From positions 248,001-312,000 of the forward strand of contig NZ_JAGEPF010000002.1 in the NCBI RefSeq assembly GCF_017573465.1: a DNA stretch of 64,000 bases, written 5' to 3'. Each line of letters opens with the position of its first letter. Positions within the stretch are counted from its first letter, which is position 1. This document shows positions 17,201 through 24,497 of the stretch, piece after piece. Source of the stretch: Actinomadura violacea (lineage in GTDB: Bacteria; Actinomycetota; Actinomycetes; Streptosporangiales; Streptosporangiaceae). Below the pieces are notes generated by a model. The model ran no database searches. It worked only from the letters and a program-made list of their open reading frames with translations, and was not told where the DNA came from. A program made the translations under genes and the position numbers.

Positions 17201-17900
17201 CGGAGGCGGTGAGCCCGAAGCCCTGACCGGCCTGGACGGCGTCGGACACCCGGTCGGCGGGCCGGAACCCCGGCGTGTCCGCGAGGAGTTCGCGGTCGCG
17301 CAGCGCGGTGCGTCCGGCGAGGACGACGTCGATGCGCTCGGTGCGCTCGTCGAGCGCGATGCGGACGGGGGTGCCGAGCAGGTGGTCGTGGACGGGCGGG
17401 GCGTCCGGCGGGCGCCAGGCGAGCAGGCCGGCGGCGAGCACGACGTCGTGGCCGGCGAGGTCGCGCAGGATCCGGTACCAGTGCCGCAGGCCGAGCCAGC
17501 CGTCGAACTCCTCCAGCACCGCGGGCGGGGACAGCGGGATGACGGGGACGCTGAACAGCACGTCGCCGGGACCGGCGTCGGTCTCGACGTAGACGTCGCC
17601 GGGCAGGTCGGCGAGCCAGTGGACCTGCTCGTGCGCGGTGAGGTCGCGGGAGGGCCGGCGCCGGGACCGCGCGAGGTCGCGCAGGTGGCCGAGCAGCCGC
17701 GCGGCGCCCTCCGCCGCACCCGCCTCGGGCGGCGCCTCCGGCGCGGTGCCGGGCACGGCGCCGGGCACGGCGCCGGGCAGCAGGCAGGACAGCAGGGCGA
17801 GCAGCCGGACGGTCCACGGCGCCATGCCGAACCGCTGCGCGAGACCCGCGCAGACGCCGCCGATGATCCGGCCGTGACGCGGACGATAGAGGCCGTTCAT
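14259..17900 (-). CDS. PspC domain fused to a degenerate superfamily 1 helicase-like protein
   Basis: 1,213 residues. Residues about 4-45 are a PspC segment (LYRPRHGRIIGGVCAGLAQ ... TVRLLALLSCLLPG). The rest follows the layout of the large actinobacterial SF1 helicase/AAA_11 proteins, but key motifs are lost. Where the P-loop is expected, before LVRGHRVLVATSG (about 334-346), there is PERTPQTV at 319-326 with no GKT. At the Walker B position (about 943-955) VIVDGGQDAGAEALFLLW replaces the usual DEASQ. A Pro/Arg/Glu-rich stretch with ERPAARQEP repeats (about 1005-1150) precedes a C-terminal domain starting YRRPELIEIV. It is probably a non-catalytic membrane-associated scaffold or sensor; helicase ancestry is inference from motif order. 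Confidence 0.72.
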   Translation of the reverse strand: MNGLYRPRHGRIIGGVCAGLAQRFGMAPWTVRLLALLSCLLPGAVPGAVPGTAPEAPPEAGAAEGAARLLGHLRDLARSRRRPSRDLTAHEQVHWLADLPGDVYVETDAGPGDVLFSVPVIPLSPPAVLEEFDGWLGLRHWYRILRDLAGHDVVLAAGLLAWRPPDAPPVHDHLLGTPVRIALDERTERIDVVLAGRTALRDRELLADTPGFRPADRVSDAVQAGQGFGLTASVGDVLRKWCAAAITGTVDYREDWAAEGGPTPVPRVRLAPALVVRPPGREAAADYCTRLIGLLSGGVPEGLARFVDPARRPQVMHVPERTPQTVPDLLTGLLVRGHRVLVATSGASASAALRAALPADLAALTVADPATAEQAADAVRARAAAPVPETTDLAEKQAQAEQDVAELTEHLRSGSVADLGSGYRGARGELAERLRAEAPGLSWMPVAPDLPPTPPISAVEAAELTALLASETPERKARTAQRDVDPGALPSAPYVRTLIEAEAAAADRVQRSETDLSRRLRAHDVTLLARLDGAASNVGAALRDLGLDGHPGGWNPADLAVRAFADALARRRPLVWTRVVETAARAGWAERALDGMGGHRVRLPPGEVHLRRVASAAQDLRNHLAEGGTLKRGPLRSAAQKQADALLAGVTVDGEPPATAEALELVFTDVMIRMTCQELQYVWEAAGISFPADLPPAERVARFVRAHARLERVHQAVPYVEETKDLLDRAGLAVPLAHPLQWHGYAAALDSALEGLGVNRAAADLDALRDSIGPAGPGAPPELTAARAAIDARDAAAYGRCLGALAEARHERALQLRCEELLDRVRAVHPDLANLLLATDGDESWHDRTRRWDDAWAWARASGRLAETALSPTEQRLRASLGAAEERLRSTGAALASARAWTAVRASLPPAPAPPLDTVPAWIVPLWRVPDVLPPRSDAFDAVIVDGGQDAGAEALFLLWFAPRTILVGPAGPDLPEPEGPPPATPLPASLRDAITPTATLYGLLAPEPERPADRQEPERPAARQEPERPAARQEPDRPAARHARPSEEPRTPERHVPQVPEQRTGPRPDPPSAGRHARPSVPGQRPGEAPERSAPRPPEQAGPPAQGPNAPPEPRRGQGQAEDEWRGVREAPPVPPPRGESPRVRRGRSIATYRRPELIEIVARVAEHEPDLDDDQLVDLVSRLLACPEDEALLVGARLRYAVEVYREQSAG

Positions 17901-18064
17901 GGTTTCTTGTCTCCCCGATCCGTCGAGCTGTGAACGCCGGGCCTCGCGGCCCGGGGGCCGCGCTCCTCGCGGCCAACACCATTCACGCTACGAACCGGAC
18001 ACCCGGCCTCACATCCCCCTTCCGAACCCTTCGGACGTCCCCCTCGCGAGCTACGGGATGTTCC

Positions 18065-18916
18065 CTAGGGGGCGTTGTAGCGGGCGACGAGCGCGGGAAG
18101 ACTTTCCAGATCGTCGAGGACGAACAGGCACTCGGCGAGCGTCTCGTCGTCCTCCTGGATGTGGCCCCACGGGCCGCGCCGCAGGAACGCCGCCCGCATC
18201 CCGAACGCGATCGCGGGACGCGCGTCGTTGTCGATGCGGTCCCCCACGTACAGGACGCGGTCGGGCAGGACGTCGGCGATCTGCGCGCAGCGCTCGAAGA
18301 ACTCCGTCGCCGGCTTCTGCACGCCCCACACGTCGGAGATGCCGATGACGTCGGCGTCCAGGCCGAGCGCCTCCATCTGCTCGGCCGCCTGCACCGGCTG
18401 GTTCCCGGCGATGCCGACGTAGAGGCCCTGGCCGTGCAGCGCCGCCAGGCACTCCCGCGCGTCGGGGTACAGGTCGTCCGCGCCGAACCCGTTGGGGACG
18501 CCCGCGTCCGCGCGCCGCTTCTCCTCCGCCTCCAGGTCGAAGCCCGGCCGGAAGTACTCGAACAGGTCCTGGTGGGTGCCGCCGGTCGCGAGGATCGCGC
18601 CGAGCTTGGTGAGGAACGTGTGCCGCGGGACGCCGAGCCAGTCGGCCCAGCGGCCGTAGATCTCGCCCTCGTTGATGAGGGTCTCGCCGATGTCGAAGAA
18701 GACGGCCTGGATCGCGCGGGGGGCCGCAACGCGGACGTCCTCGCCTAGCGGCTCGGACGTCCGCGCGGAGGCGCCGCCCGCGCGCGCGGAGGCGCCGCCC
18801 GCGCGCGCGGAGGCGCCGCCCGCGCGCGCGGAGGCGTCATCCGTCGAGGTCGAGGCGCCGCCCGCGCGCGTGGAGGGGCCGTCGGCCGGGGTGGGGGGCG
18901 GGGGGTGAGGGGTCAT
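18065..18916 (-). CDS. HAD-superfamily hydrolase with repetitive N-terminal extension
   Basis: 283 residues. The catalytic core begins near residue 58 with FFDIGETLIN, a variant of motif I (DxGxT; the second Asp position is Gly). Motif II is GIAGNQP, motif III the lysine of GVQKPATEFF, and motif IV GDRIDNDARPA. The loss of the second motif I Asp weakens a phosphatase assignment. The first ~55 residues are Pro/Thr then tandem ASARAGG heptads encoded by 21-bp repeats. The ATG overlaps the MBL gene stop (ATGA), so translation is coupled. Substrate unknown. Confidence 0.82.
   Translation of the reverse strand: MTPHPPPPTPADGPSTRAGGASTSTDDASARAGGASARAGGASARAGGASARTSEPLGEDVRVAAPRAIQAVFFDIGETLINEGEIYGRWADWLGVPRHTFLTKLGAILATGGTHQDLFEYFRPGFDLEAEEKRRADAGVPNGFGADDLYPDARECLAALHGQGLYVGIAGNQPVQAAEQMEALGLDADVIGISDVWGVQKPATEFFERCAQIADVLPDRVLYVGDRIDNDARPAIAFGMRAAFLRRGPWGHIQEDDETLAECLFVLDDLESLPALVARYNAP
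18763..18836. repeat. 21-bp tandem repeat, about 3.5 copies, within the HAD gene
   Basis: The GGAGGCGCCGCC core recurs with an exact 21-bp period (GGA at 18767, 18788, 18809 and 18830). The reading frame is kept because 21 is a multiple of three, giving the heptapeptide GGASARA on the minus strand. A decayed further copy lies near 18851. It is a coding minisatellite and likely varies in copy number between strains. Confidence 0.85.
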
Positions 18917-19563
18917 GGGCGGGCCAGGTCGACGGTGGTGCCGGGGGCCAGGCGGCGGAACTCCCGGCCGAGCTCGTCGCCGGCGCCGGTCAGAACGCGT
19001 TCCATCACCGACAGGCCGACGTCGTTGAGCAGGCCGTCGTGGATGGCGAAGGCGCGCTCCGGGCGGACGGCGCGGGCGTACTCGTACAGGTCGACGGCCC
19101 GCATCCAGGGCGCGTTGCCCGGCAGGCACAGGGTCGGGACGGGCTCGCCGGGGACGGTGAGCGCGTCGCCGGGGTGGAAGACCTCGCCGTCCACCAGGAA
19201 GCCGACGTTGGGGATCGGCGGCAGGTCCGGATGCATGATCTCGTGGTCCTCGCCGTAGACGTGGACGTCGAAGCCGGCGATGGTGAGCGCGTCCTCGTGG
19301 CCGACCTGGTGGACGCGTCCGCCGAGGTCGGCGAGGTTCTCGGCGACGACCCGGGACGTCCAGGCCTCCAGCGCGGGGTCGGCGGCCATGGCCCTGCGCA
19401 GGCCGTCCGCGTCGAAGTGGTCGAAGTGCTCGTGGGTGATCAGGACGGCCCGCGCCCCGGCGTAGGGGTCGGCGTCCCCGCTGAGCCCGCCGGGGTCGAT
19501 GACGAGGGTGCGGTCGTCCTCGGTGAGCCGGACGCACGCGTGGCCGAGCTTGGTGAGACGCAT
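18913..19563 (-). CDS. MBL-fold metal-dependent hydrolase (UlaG-like)
   Basis: 216 residues starting at MRLTKLGHACVRL. Metal motif THEHFDHFD (near residue 65-73) gives the HxHxDH signature; further ligands are likely H in GEDHEIMHP and the D in VFHPGDAL, and AIHDG near the C-terminus. The start and length match the small UlaG-like group (L-ascorbate-6-phosphate lactonase relatives) rather than beta-lactamases. Translationally coupled to the downstream HAD gene by a 4-nt overlap. Divergent from the phosphotransferase gene whose promoter carries a KstR-like site. Substrate unknown. Confidence 0.88.
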   Translation of the reverse strand: MRLTKLGHACVRLTEDDRTLVIDPGGLSGDADPYAGARAVLITHEHFDHFDADGLRRAMAADPALEAWTSRVVAENLADLGGRVHQVGHEDALTIAGFDVHVYGEDHEIMHPDLPPIPNVGFLVDGEVFHPGDALTVPGEPVPTLCLPGNAPWMRAVDLYEYARAVRPERAFAIHDGLLNDVGLSVMERVLTGAGDELGREFRRLAPGTTVDLARP

Positions 19564-19656
19564 TCCGCCAGTTTTCCACGCTGGTGCAATGAACGGACCG
19601 CCACCTCCCGAGGGGGGACGACCCCCCACGCCCCCCGGCCGACTTCGTCGGGTTCG

Positions 19657-19714
19657 TTGACCGGCCCCGTCGCCGCTGATACAACACGGTGAACGTTGCT
19701 AGAACGCGTTCTAG
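19657..19714 (+). promoter_or_regulatory. Promoter and KstR-type operator upstream of the phosphotransferase operon
   Basis: A -35-like TTGACC (19657-19662) and a -10-like ATACAA (19679-19684) are 16 nt apart. The perfect 16-bp palindrome CTAGAACGCGTTCTAG at 19699-19714 follows. It fits the published mycobacterial KstR consensus TnnAACnnGTTnnA at every fixed position. Being just downstream of the predicted transcription start, it would act as a repressor site. The KstR-like repressor itself is not in this window. Confidence 0.75.
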
Positions 19715-19745
19715 TTAGGCGTGCACCGGACCGAGGAGGCGGCGA

Positions 19746-20810
19746 ATGCCCGTTCCCGACCAACGCGATCCCGAGGTCACCAGGGCCGCCCTGGCGGACT
19801 GGCTCGGCGAGCGGCTGCCCGGCGCCGCGATCCCGCATCTGGAGACGCCGCAGACCAGCGGCTTCTCCAGCGAGACGCTGATGTTCGACGCCGAGTGGAC
19901 CGAGGACGGCGCGCGCAGGCGCGAGCCGTACGTGGCGCGGGTGGCGCCCGCGAACTACCAGATCTTCCCCGAGCCGCGGTTCGAGGAGCAGTACCGGCTG
20001 ATGCGGATCCTGGACGAGCGCACCGGCATCCCGGTGCCGCCGATCCGCTGGTACGAGCCGTCCGACGGCGTGCTCGGGGCGCCGTTCTTCGTGATGGGCC
20101 GGATCGACGGCCAGGTCCCGACCGACATGCCGCCGTACCACATGGACGGCTGGGTGACCGAGGTCGCGCCGGACGAGCGGGCCGCGATGTGGTGGTCCAC
20201 CCTGGAGATCATCGCGCGCCTGCACCGGCTGGACGTGGAGGAACTCGGCCTCGGCTTCCTCGACATGCCCGCCTGGGGCGCGCCGGGCCTGGAGCAGCGG
20301 CTCGGTTACTACGAGCACTACCTGCACTGGGCGTACAAGGGCCCGCAGGAGACGGCGCTGAAGGCCCTGGAGTGGCTGAAGGCGAACCGTCCCGAGGAGC
20401 CGGACCCGCCGGTCGCGCTGTGGGGCGACGCCCGCATCGGCAACGTGATCTTCCAGTCGGGCGTGCCCGCGGCCGTACTCGACTGGGAGACGGCCATGCT
20501 CGGCGCGCCGGAGGAGGACCTCGCCTGGTTCATGTTCCTGGACCGGCACCACTCCGAGGGCGTCGGCGCCGCGCGGCTGGAGGGCTTCCCGTCCTACGCC
20601 GACACGATCGCCCGCTACGAGGAGCTGCTCGGGCGGCCGGTGCGGAACATGCCGTACTACGAGATCCTCTCCGGCTTCAAGTTCGCGGTGATCATGGCGC
20701 GGATCGGGCAGGCGATGGTCGACTTCGGCTGGATCGACGAGGACTCCGACTTCCCCTACAACAACAACTGCACGCAGCTGCTCGCGCGCATTCTCGGAGG
20801 CGACGCGTGA
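19746..20810 (+). CDS. Phosphotransferase family protein (APH/choline kinase fold)
   Basis: 354 residues. The C-lobe has LWGDARIGNVIF (about 236-247), where the usual HGD catalytic triplet reads WGD, and the metal-binding LDWETAMLG that normally contains the DxD/DWE motif. The WGDARIGN variant is typical of a subgroup found beside acyl-CoA dehydrogenase and lipid genes, not of antibiotic resistance enzymes. It probably phosphorylates a lipid- or CoA-linked hydroxyl, substrate unknown. ATG has GAGGCGGCGA upstream. Overlaps the next gene by 4 nt and sits under a KstR-type operator. Confidence 0.87.
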   Translation: MPVPDQRDPEVTRAALADWLGERLPGAAIPHLETPQTSGFSSETLMFDAEWTEDGARRREPYVARVAPANYQIFPEPRFEEQYRLMRILDERTGIPVPPIRWYEPSDGVLGAPFFVMGRIDGQVPTDMPPYHMDGWVTEVAPDERAAMWWSTLEIIARLHRLDVEELGLGFLDMPAWGAPGLEQRLGYYEHYLHWAYKGPQETALKALEWLKANRPEEPDPPVALWGDARIGNVIFQSGVPAAVLDWETAMLGAPEEDLAWFMFLDRHHSEGVGAARLEGFPSYADTIARYEELLGRPVRNMPYYEILSGFKFAVIMARIGQAMVDFGWIDEDSDFPYNNNCTQLLARILGGDA

Positions 20811-21916
20811 CCCTCTCGCCGCTCGACGACTACCCGATCCACCAGGCGCCGGAGGTGATGCGGCACGTCACGACGTCGGACCGCAACTTCTACGACCGCT
20901 ACTACTTCAACGTCCACCCCTGCTCGGACGAGATGATGATGCTCATCGGCATCGGGCAGTACCCGAACCTCGGGGTGATGGACGCGTTCGCGGTGGTCCG
21001 GCGCGGCCCGCTGCACAAGGTGGTGCGGGCCTCGCGAGAGCTCGGGAACGACCGGATGGACACGACGGTCGGGCCGTTCCGCGTCGAGGTGCTCGAAGGG
21101 CTGAAGCGGCTGCGGGTCGTGCTGGACGAGACCGAGCACGGCCTCTCGTTCGACCTGACCTGGGAGGGCGCGATCCCCGCGACCCTCGAACCGCCGCACT
21201 ACCTGCGCTGGCAGGAGCGCGTCGTGTTCGACTCGCGGCGCCTCGCGCAGACCGGCCGCTGGACGGGCACGATCACCGTCGAGGGCGAGACGATCGACGT
21301 CACGCCCGACCACTGGCGGGGGTCGCGGGACCGGTCCTGGGGCATCCGCCCGGTCGGCGAGCCGGAACCGCCCGGCATCCAGGTGAAGAACGCCGGGACG
21401 TTCTACTGGCTGTACGCGCCGATGCAGTTCGAGGACCACTCGATCCTCTGCATCGTCCAGGAGGACGAGAAGGGCCGCCGGATCCTGGAGGAGTCGACGC
21501 GCGTCTGGGCGGACGGCCGCGAACCCGAGTACCTGGGACGCCCCGAATACCGTCCGGAGTACGCGGAGGGGACGCGGGACGTGGTGACGGCGACGCTGCG
21601 GTTCGCGCCGCCGGGCGGCGAGCCGTTCGAGATCCGCGCGACGCCGATCCTGCCCGTCCACCTGATGGTCGGCACCGGGTACGGGCTGGAGCCGGACTGG
21701 AAGCACGGCATGTACCAGGGGCCGGACCTGAAGGTGCAGGGCGTCGCCTACGACACCCGCAAGCCGGACGACGCCGCCCGCATGTGGGGCATGGTGGACG
21801 CCGTCGGCCGCTACGAGTACCTGGACGGCGCCGCGCCCGGGGACTCCGCGACCGGCCACGGGCTGTTCGAGTACTGGGCGCTCGGCCCGCACCCGTCCTT
21901 CCCCGAGAACGGGTGA
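20807..21916 (+). CDS. Conserved protein of unknown function coupled to the phosphotransferase
   Basis: 369 residues, soluble, no signal peptide. Rich in Trp, Tyr, His and Pro, with beta-type alternation and motifs such as RWQERVVFDSRRLAQTGRW, DHWRGSRDRSWGIRPVGEP and HLMVGTGYGLEPDWKHGMY. The pattern recalls the tandem lipocalin-like fold of CrtC/AttH-type hydratases and tocopherol cyclase, but that is only a resemblance. The GTG overlaps the phosphotransferase stop (GTGA) with GGAGG six bases upstream, so the two are made together and share the KstR-type site. A role in lipid or steroid metabolism is inferred from context. Confidence 0.8.
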   Translation: MTLSPLDDYPIHQAPEVMRHVTTSDRNFYDRYYFNVHPCSDEMMMLIGIGQYPNLGVMDAFAVVRRGPLHKVVRASRELGNDRMDTTVGPFRVEVLEGLKRLRVVLDETEHGLSFDLTWEGAIPATLEPPHYLRWQERVVFDSRRLAQTGRWTGTITVEGETIDVTPDHWRGSRDRSWGIRPVGEPEPPGIQVKNAGTFYWLYAPMQFEDHSILCIVQEDEKGRRILEESTRVWADGREPEYLGRPEYRPEYAEGTRDVVTATLRFAPPGGEPFEIRATPILPVHLMVGTGYGLEPDWKHGMYQGPDLKVQGVAYDTRKPDDAARMWGMVDAVGRYEYLDGAAPGDSATGHGLFEYWALGPHPSFPENG

Positions 21917-21947
21917 GCGCCGCATGGGTTCTGCCAGACTTGCGGGC

Positions 21948-22151
21948 GTGACGACGCCGCCATCGCAGGACCCGGGGGACGACGAGCGCCGGGCGCGGCG
22001 GAGGGAGCTGGACCGGCAGGTGCGCGACCGCTACGGGACCTGGCGCGACCAGCCGCGCGGGCTGGCCTGCGCGGTGATCGCCGCGTTCCTCGTGCTGACG
22101 ACGGCGGCGTTCGTGTTCGCGGTCGTCGCCGTGGTGATGGCCGTCCGTTGA
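21948..22151 (+). CDS. Small single-pass membrane protein
   Basis: 67 residues from GTG (MTTPPSQDPG). An acidic/basic N-terminal half with DERRARRRELDRQVRDRYGTW, then one TM helix at about 44-65, and a very short tail. No family recognised. I prefer GTG at 21948 because CAGACT lies about 7 bases upstream like a -10 box, which suggests a leaderless transcript; an ATG at 21924 would add eight residues. A strong hairpin follows 10 bases after the stop. Confidence 0.62.
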   Translation: MTTPPSQDPGDDERRARRRELDRQVRDRYGTWRDQPRGLACAVIAAFLVLTTAAFVFAVVAVVMAVR

Positions 22152-22161
22152 CAGGACGAAA

Positions 22162-22194
22162 CCGGGGTGCCGATCGCGTGGATCGGCACCCCGG
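22162..22194. terminator. Bidirectional hairpin terminator
   Basis: CCGGGGTGCCGATC pairs perfectly with GATCGGCACCCCGG (14-bp stem, 5-nt loop GCGTG). It lies between the convergent ends of the small membrane protein and the HesB-like gene. There is no long U-tract, as is common in GC-rich actinomycetes. Confidence 0.8.
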
Positions 22195-22231
22195 CCCTCG
22201 TCTCGGGCCCGCCCGGGGGCGGGCGGTCACC

Positions 22232-22522
22232 TCACATCGCGGTTCCCTCGGCGATGGTGAAGGCCACGTCGCCCTGCGGGTCGACCTGGGCGTCGAGGGT
22301 CTTGTCGTCCAGCATCTGGGCGACGGTGGGCTCCAGGTAGACCTTCGCGCCCTCCTCCTCGACGACCTGGTCGCCGGCCTCGGGGGCGGGAGCCACCGAG
22401 AGGCGCAGCGCGTCCGAGCCGTCGAGCCCGGACTCGATGCGGATGCCGGTCTCGGGCGGAAGCTCAGGGCTGGCGGTCACGGTATTGATGACCTGGACGG
22501 CACCGCTGGTCAGCGTGAGCAC
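22232..22522 (-). CDS. HesB/IscA-like protein lacking cysteines
   Basis: 96 residues with the family start MLTLTSGAVQVINTV, then ESGLDGSDALRLSVAPAP and a C-terminal VYLEPTVAQMLDDKTLDAQV. The fold is that of A-type Fe-S carriers, but no cysteine is present, so cluster transfer by the usual CxnCGC ligands is not possible. GTG at 22522 was chosen because GAGGAG lies 7 bases upstream and the resulting N-terminus fits the family; ATG at 22543 is the alternative. Single gene, ending at the shared terminator. Function uncertain. Confidence 0.75.
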   Translation of the reverse strand: MLTLTSGAVQVINTVTASPELPPETGIRIESGLDGSDALRLSVAPAPEAGDQVVEEEGAKVYLEPTVAQMLDDKTLDAQVDPQGDVAFTIAEGTAM

Positions 22523-22664
22523 GATCAGCTCCTCACGTCTCATGTCGTTCGTTTCGGATCGGGATCTGCCCCACCCTCCCCGCTGCGCGGCCCGGTAAAC
22601 CATCGCGGCGGGCGAACTTCCGGATGCGAAGAGCGACGAGTCCCTGCGAATCCCCTCGAAACGA

Positions 22665-23624
22665 TCAGCCGGCGTTGGGGGCGAGGGCCCGCACCGCCTC
22701 CGCCGGGGACAGCCCGCCGCCCGGCACGATCGCCAGGACGGGGGTCGTGAGCCCGTTGTCGACGTACTCGCGGATCCGCGCCCGGCACGCCTCCGGCGAC
22801 CCGTGCACGATCAGGTCGTCGACGACCTCGTCCGGGATGACCTCCAGGGCCTTCTTGCGGTCCCCGGCGGCCCACGCCTCGTTCATCGGGCGCAGCGCGT
22901 CGCCGCGGCCGAGCCACTCGTGGAACTTCTGGTAGACGGGCACGTTCATGTAGGCGGCGATCATCCAGCGGCCGATGCCGCGGGCCTCCTCGGCGTTGTC
23001 GGTCGGGCAGACGAACAGCCGCGCGACCAGCTCGGGGTCGTCGCCCAGCTCGCCGCGGACCGTCCGGACGTCCTTGGGCGCGAGCCAGTTGGTGATCGCG
23101 CCGTCGGCCTCCCGGGCGGCGAGCCGGAGCATGCCGGGGCGCAGCGCGGCCAGCACGATCGGCGGCGGCGTCGCGGGCGCGTTCTCCAGCTTGAAGCCCT
23201 TGACCGAGAAGGTCTCGTACTCCTCCTTGACCTTCTCACCGGCGAGCGCCTTGCGCAGGAAGCGCAGGGTGTCGCGGGTGCGCTTGTACGGCTCGGTGAA
23301 CGGGATGCCGTTCCAGCGCTCGACGATCGTGTCGGACGAGGTGCCGAGGCCGAGCACGAACCGGCCGGGGGCGAGGTCGGCGAGGGTCGCGGCGTGCGAG
23401 GCCAGCAGGGCGGGCCCGCGGGTGTAGACCGGCACGATCGCGGGGCCGAGGCGCAGCGCCGGGTCCCACTGGGACGCCAGGGCGAGCGGCGTGAAGGCGT
23501 CGGTGCCGTTGGTCTCGGCGGACCAGGCGTCGGTGTAGCCGAGCTCGGACAGGCCCGCGACGATCTCGCGGTGCTCGGCGAGCGGCACGCCGGTCAGCGG
23601 AATGGTCAGTCCCCAGCGAGACAT
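22665..23624 (-). CDS. LLM-class (luciferase-like) F420-dependent oxidoreductase
   Basis: 319 residues, TIM-barrel bacterial luciferase family. Family marks: N-terminal WGLTIPLTGVPLAEH, GRFVLGLGTSSDTIVERWNG near 95-115, and PPIVLAALRPGMLRLAAREADG. Such proteins in actinomycetes usually use F420, sometimes FMN, to oxidise or reduce steroid- or lipid-like substrates. GAGGAGG precedes the ATG. It follows the SDR gene on the same strand after 11 bases, so the pair is an operon. The mycobacterial sterol region also carries an LLM enzyme (Rv3520c), but orthology is not established here. Confidence 0.88.
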   Translation of the reverse strand: MSRWGLTIPLTGVPLAEHREIVAGLSELGYTDAWSAETNGTDAFTPLALASQWDPALRLGPAIVPVYTRGPALLASHAATLADLAPGRFVLGLGTSSDTIVERWNGIPFTEPYKRTRDTLRFLRKALAGEKVKEEYETFSVKGFKLENAPATPPPIVLAALRPGMLRLAAREADGAITNWLAPKDVRTVRGELGDDPELVARLFVCPTDNAEEARGIGRWMIAAYMNVPVYQKFHEWLGRGDALRPMNEAWAAGDRKKALEVIPDEVVDDLIVHGSPEACRARIREYVDNGLTTPVLAIVPGGGLSPAEAVRALAPNAG

Positions 23625-23635
23625 GTGCGCCCTCC

Positions 23636-24403
23636 TCAGGCGATCGATGGGCGGACGGTGGAGCCGCCGTCGACGACGAGGGTCTGCCCGGTCATCCAGG
23701 ACGAGGCGTCGCCGGCGAGGAACACCGCGGCGTTGGCGATGTCCTCGGGCTCGCCGATGCGGCCGAGCGGCATGTGCTTGCCGATCTGCTCCTCGTTGTT
23801 CTCCCACAGGGCGCGCGCGAGGTGGGTCTTGACCAGGCCGGGCGCGATGCAGTTCACGCGGACCCTGGGTGCGAGCTCGATGGCGAACTGCCGGCTGAGG
23901 TGGATCACCGCGGCCTTGGTGGCGTTGTAGTAGCCGATGCCGTGCTCGGTGACCATGCCGCCGACCGAGGCGATGTTGATGATCGCGCCGCCGCGCTCCT
24001 GGAGGGAGGCGCGCCACGCCAGCTGCGTCCACTGGACGATCGCGAACTGGTTGATCTCGACGGTCTTGGCGGCGGCGGCGGGCTCGATGTCGGCCATCGG
24101 GCCGTAGTAGGGGTTGGTTCCGGCGTTGTTGACCAGGACGTCGACGCCGCCGAACTCGGCGACGGCCGCGTCCACGCACGCGGCGGCCTCGTCGGCGTGG
24201 CCGACGTGCGCCGCCTTCGGCAGCACCCCGACGCCGGGGCTGGCCGCGCGGATCTCCTCGGCGACCGCGTCCAGCGACTCCTGCTTGCGGGAGGAGATGA
24301 CGACGTTGGCGCCCTCGGCGGCGAGGGCGACCGCGATGGCCTTCCCGATGCCCCGGGACGCCCCGGTGATCAGGGCCGTCTTCCCCTGAAGTCCAGTCCG
24401 CAT
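23636..24403 (-). CDS. Short-chain dehydrogenase/reductase (FabG-like SDR)
   Basis: About 255 residues. Cofactor loop TGASRGIGKAIAVAL near the N-terminus, NNAG motif in VLVNNAGTNPYYG, active Ser in NIASVGG, and YNATK for the catalytic Tyr/Lys. C-terminal MTGQTLVVDGGS is typical of classical SDRs. Likely an NAD(P)-dependent 3-hydroxyacyl or hydroxysteroid dehydrogenase. ATG at 24403 has GGGAAG six bases upstream; ATG at 24409 is possible. First gene of a two-gene operon with the LLM enzyme; a palindromic operator lies about 81 bases upstream. Confidence 0.92.
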   Translation of the reverse strand: MRTGLQGKTALITGASRGIGKAIAVALAAEGANVVISSRKQESLDAVAEEIRAASPGVGVLPKAAHVGHADEAAACVDAAVAEFGGVDVLVNNAGTNPYYGPMADIEPAAAAKTVEINQFAIVQWTQLAWRASLQERGGAIINIASVGGMVTEHGIGYYNATKAAVIHLSRQFAIELAPRVRVNCIAPGLVKTHLARALWENNEEQIGKHMPLGRIGEPEDIANAAVFLAGDASSWMTGQTLVVDGGSTVRPSIA

Positions 24404-24483
24404 CCGCATCTTCCCTTCTCGGCCGGCCCTGCGCCGGGGCGCGGGCAACAGAATCAGGCTCGGTCGTTCACTGTACCGAAGTG

Positions 24484-24497
24484 ACTGACGAGTCAGT
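24484..24497. promoter_or_regulatory. TetR-type operator ACTGAC-GA-GTCAGT upstream of the SDR-LLM operon
   Basis: Two perfect 6-nt arms around a 2-nt centre. The site lies upstream of the minus-strand SDR gene and overlaps the stop codon (24493-24495) of the LysR gene. The same arms occur at 30699-30712 before the ABC/YhgE operon, so one TetR protein may serve both. The TetR at 33.7 kb is the nearest candidate. Confidence 0.65.

Noticed and set aside
18763..18836. Possible CRISPR-like array
   Set aside because: Repeats are contiguous without unique spacers and lie in a coding frame.
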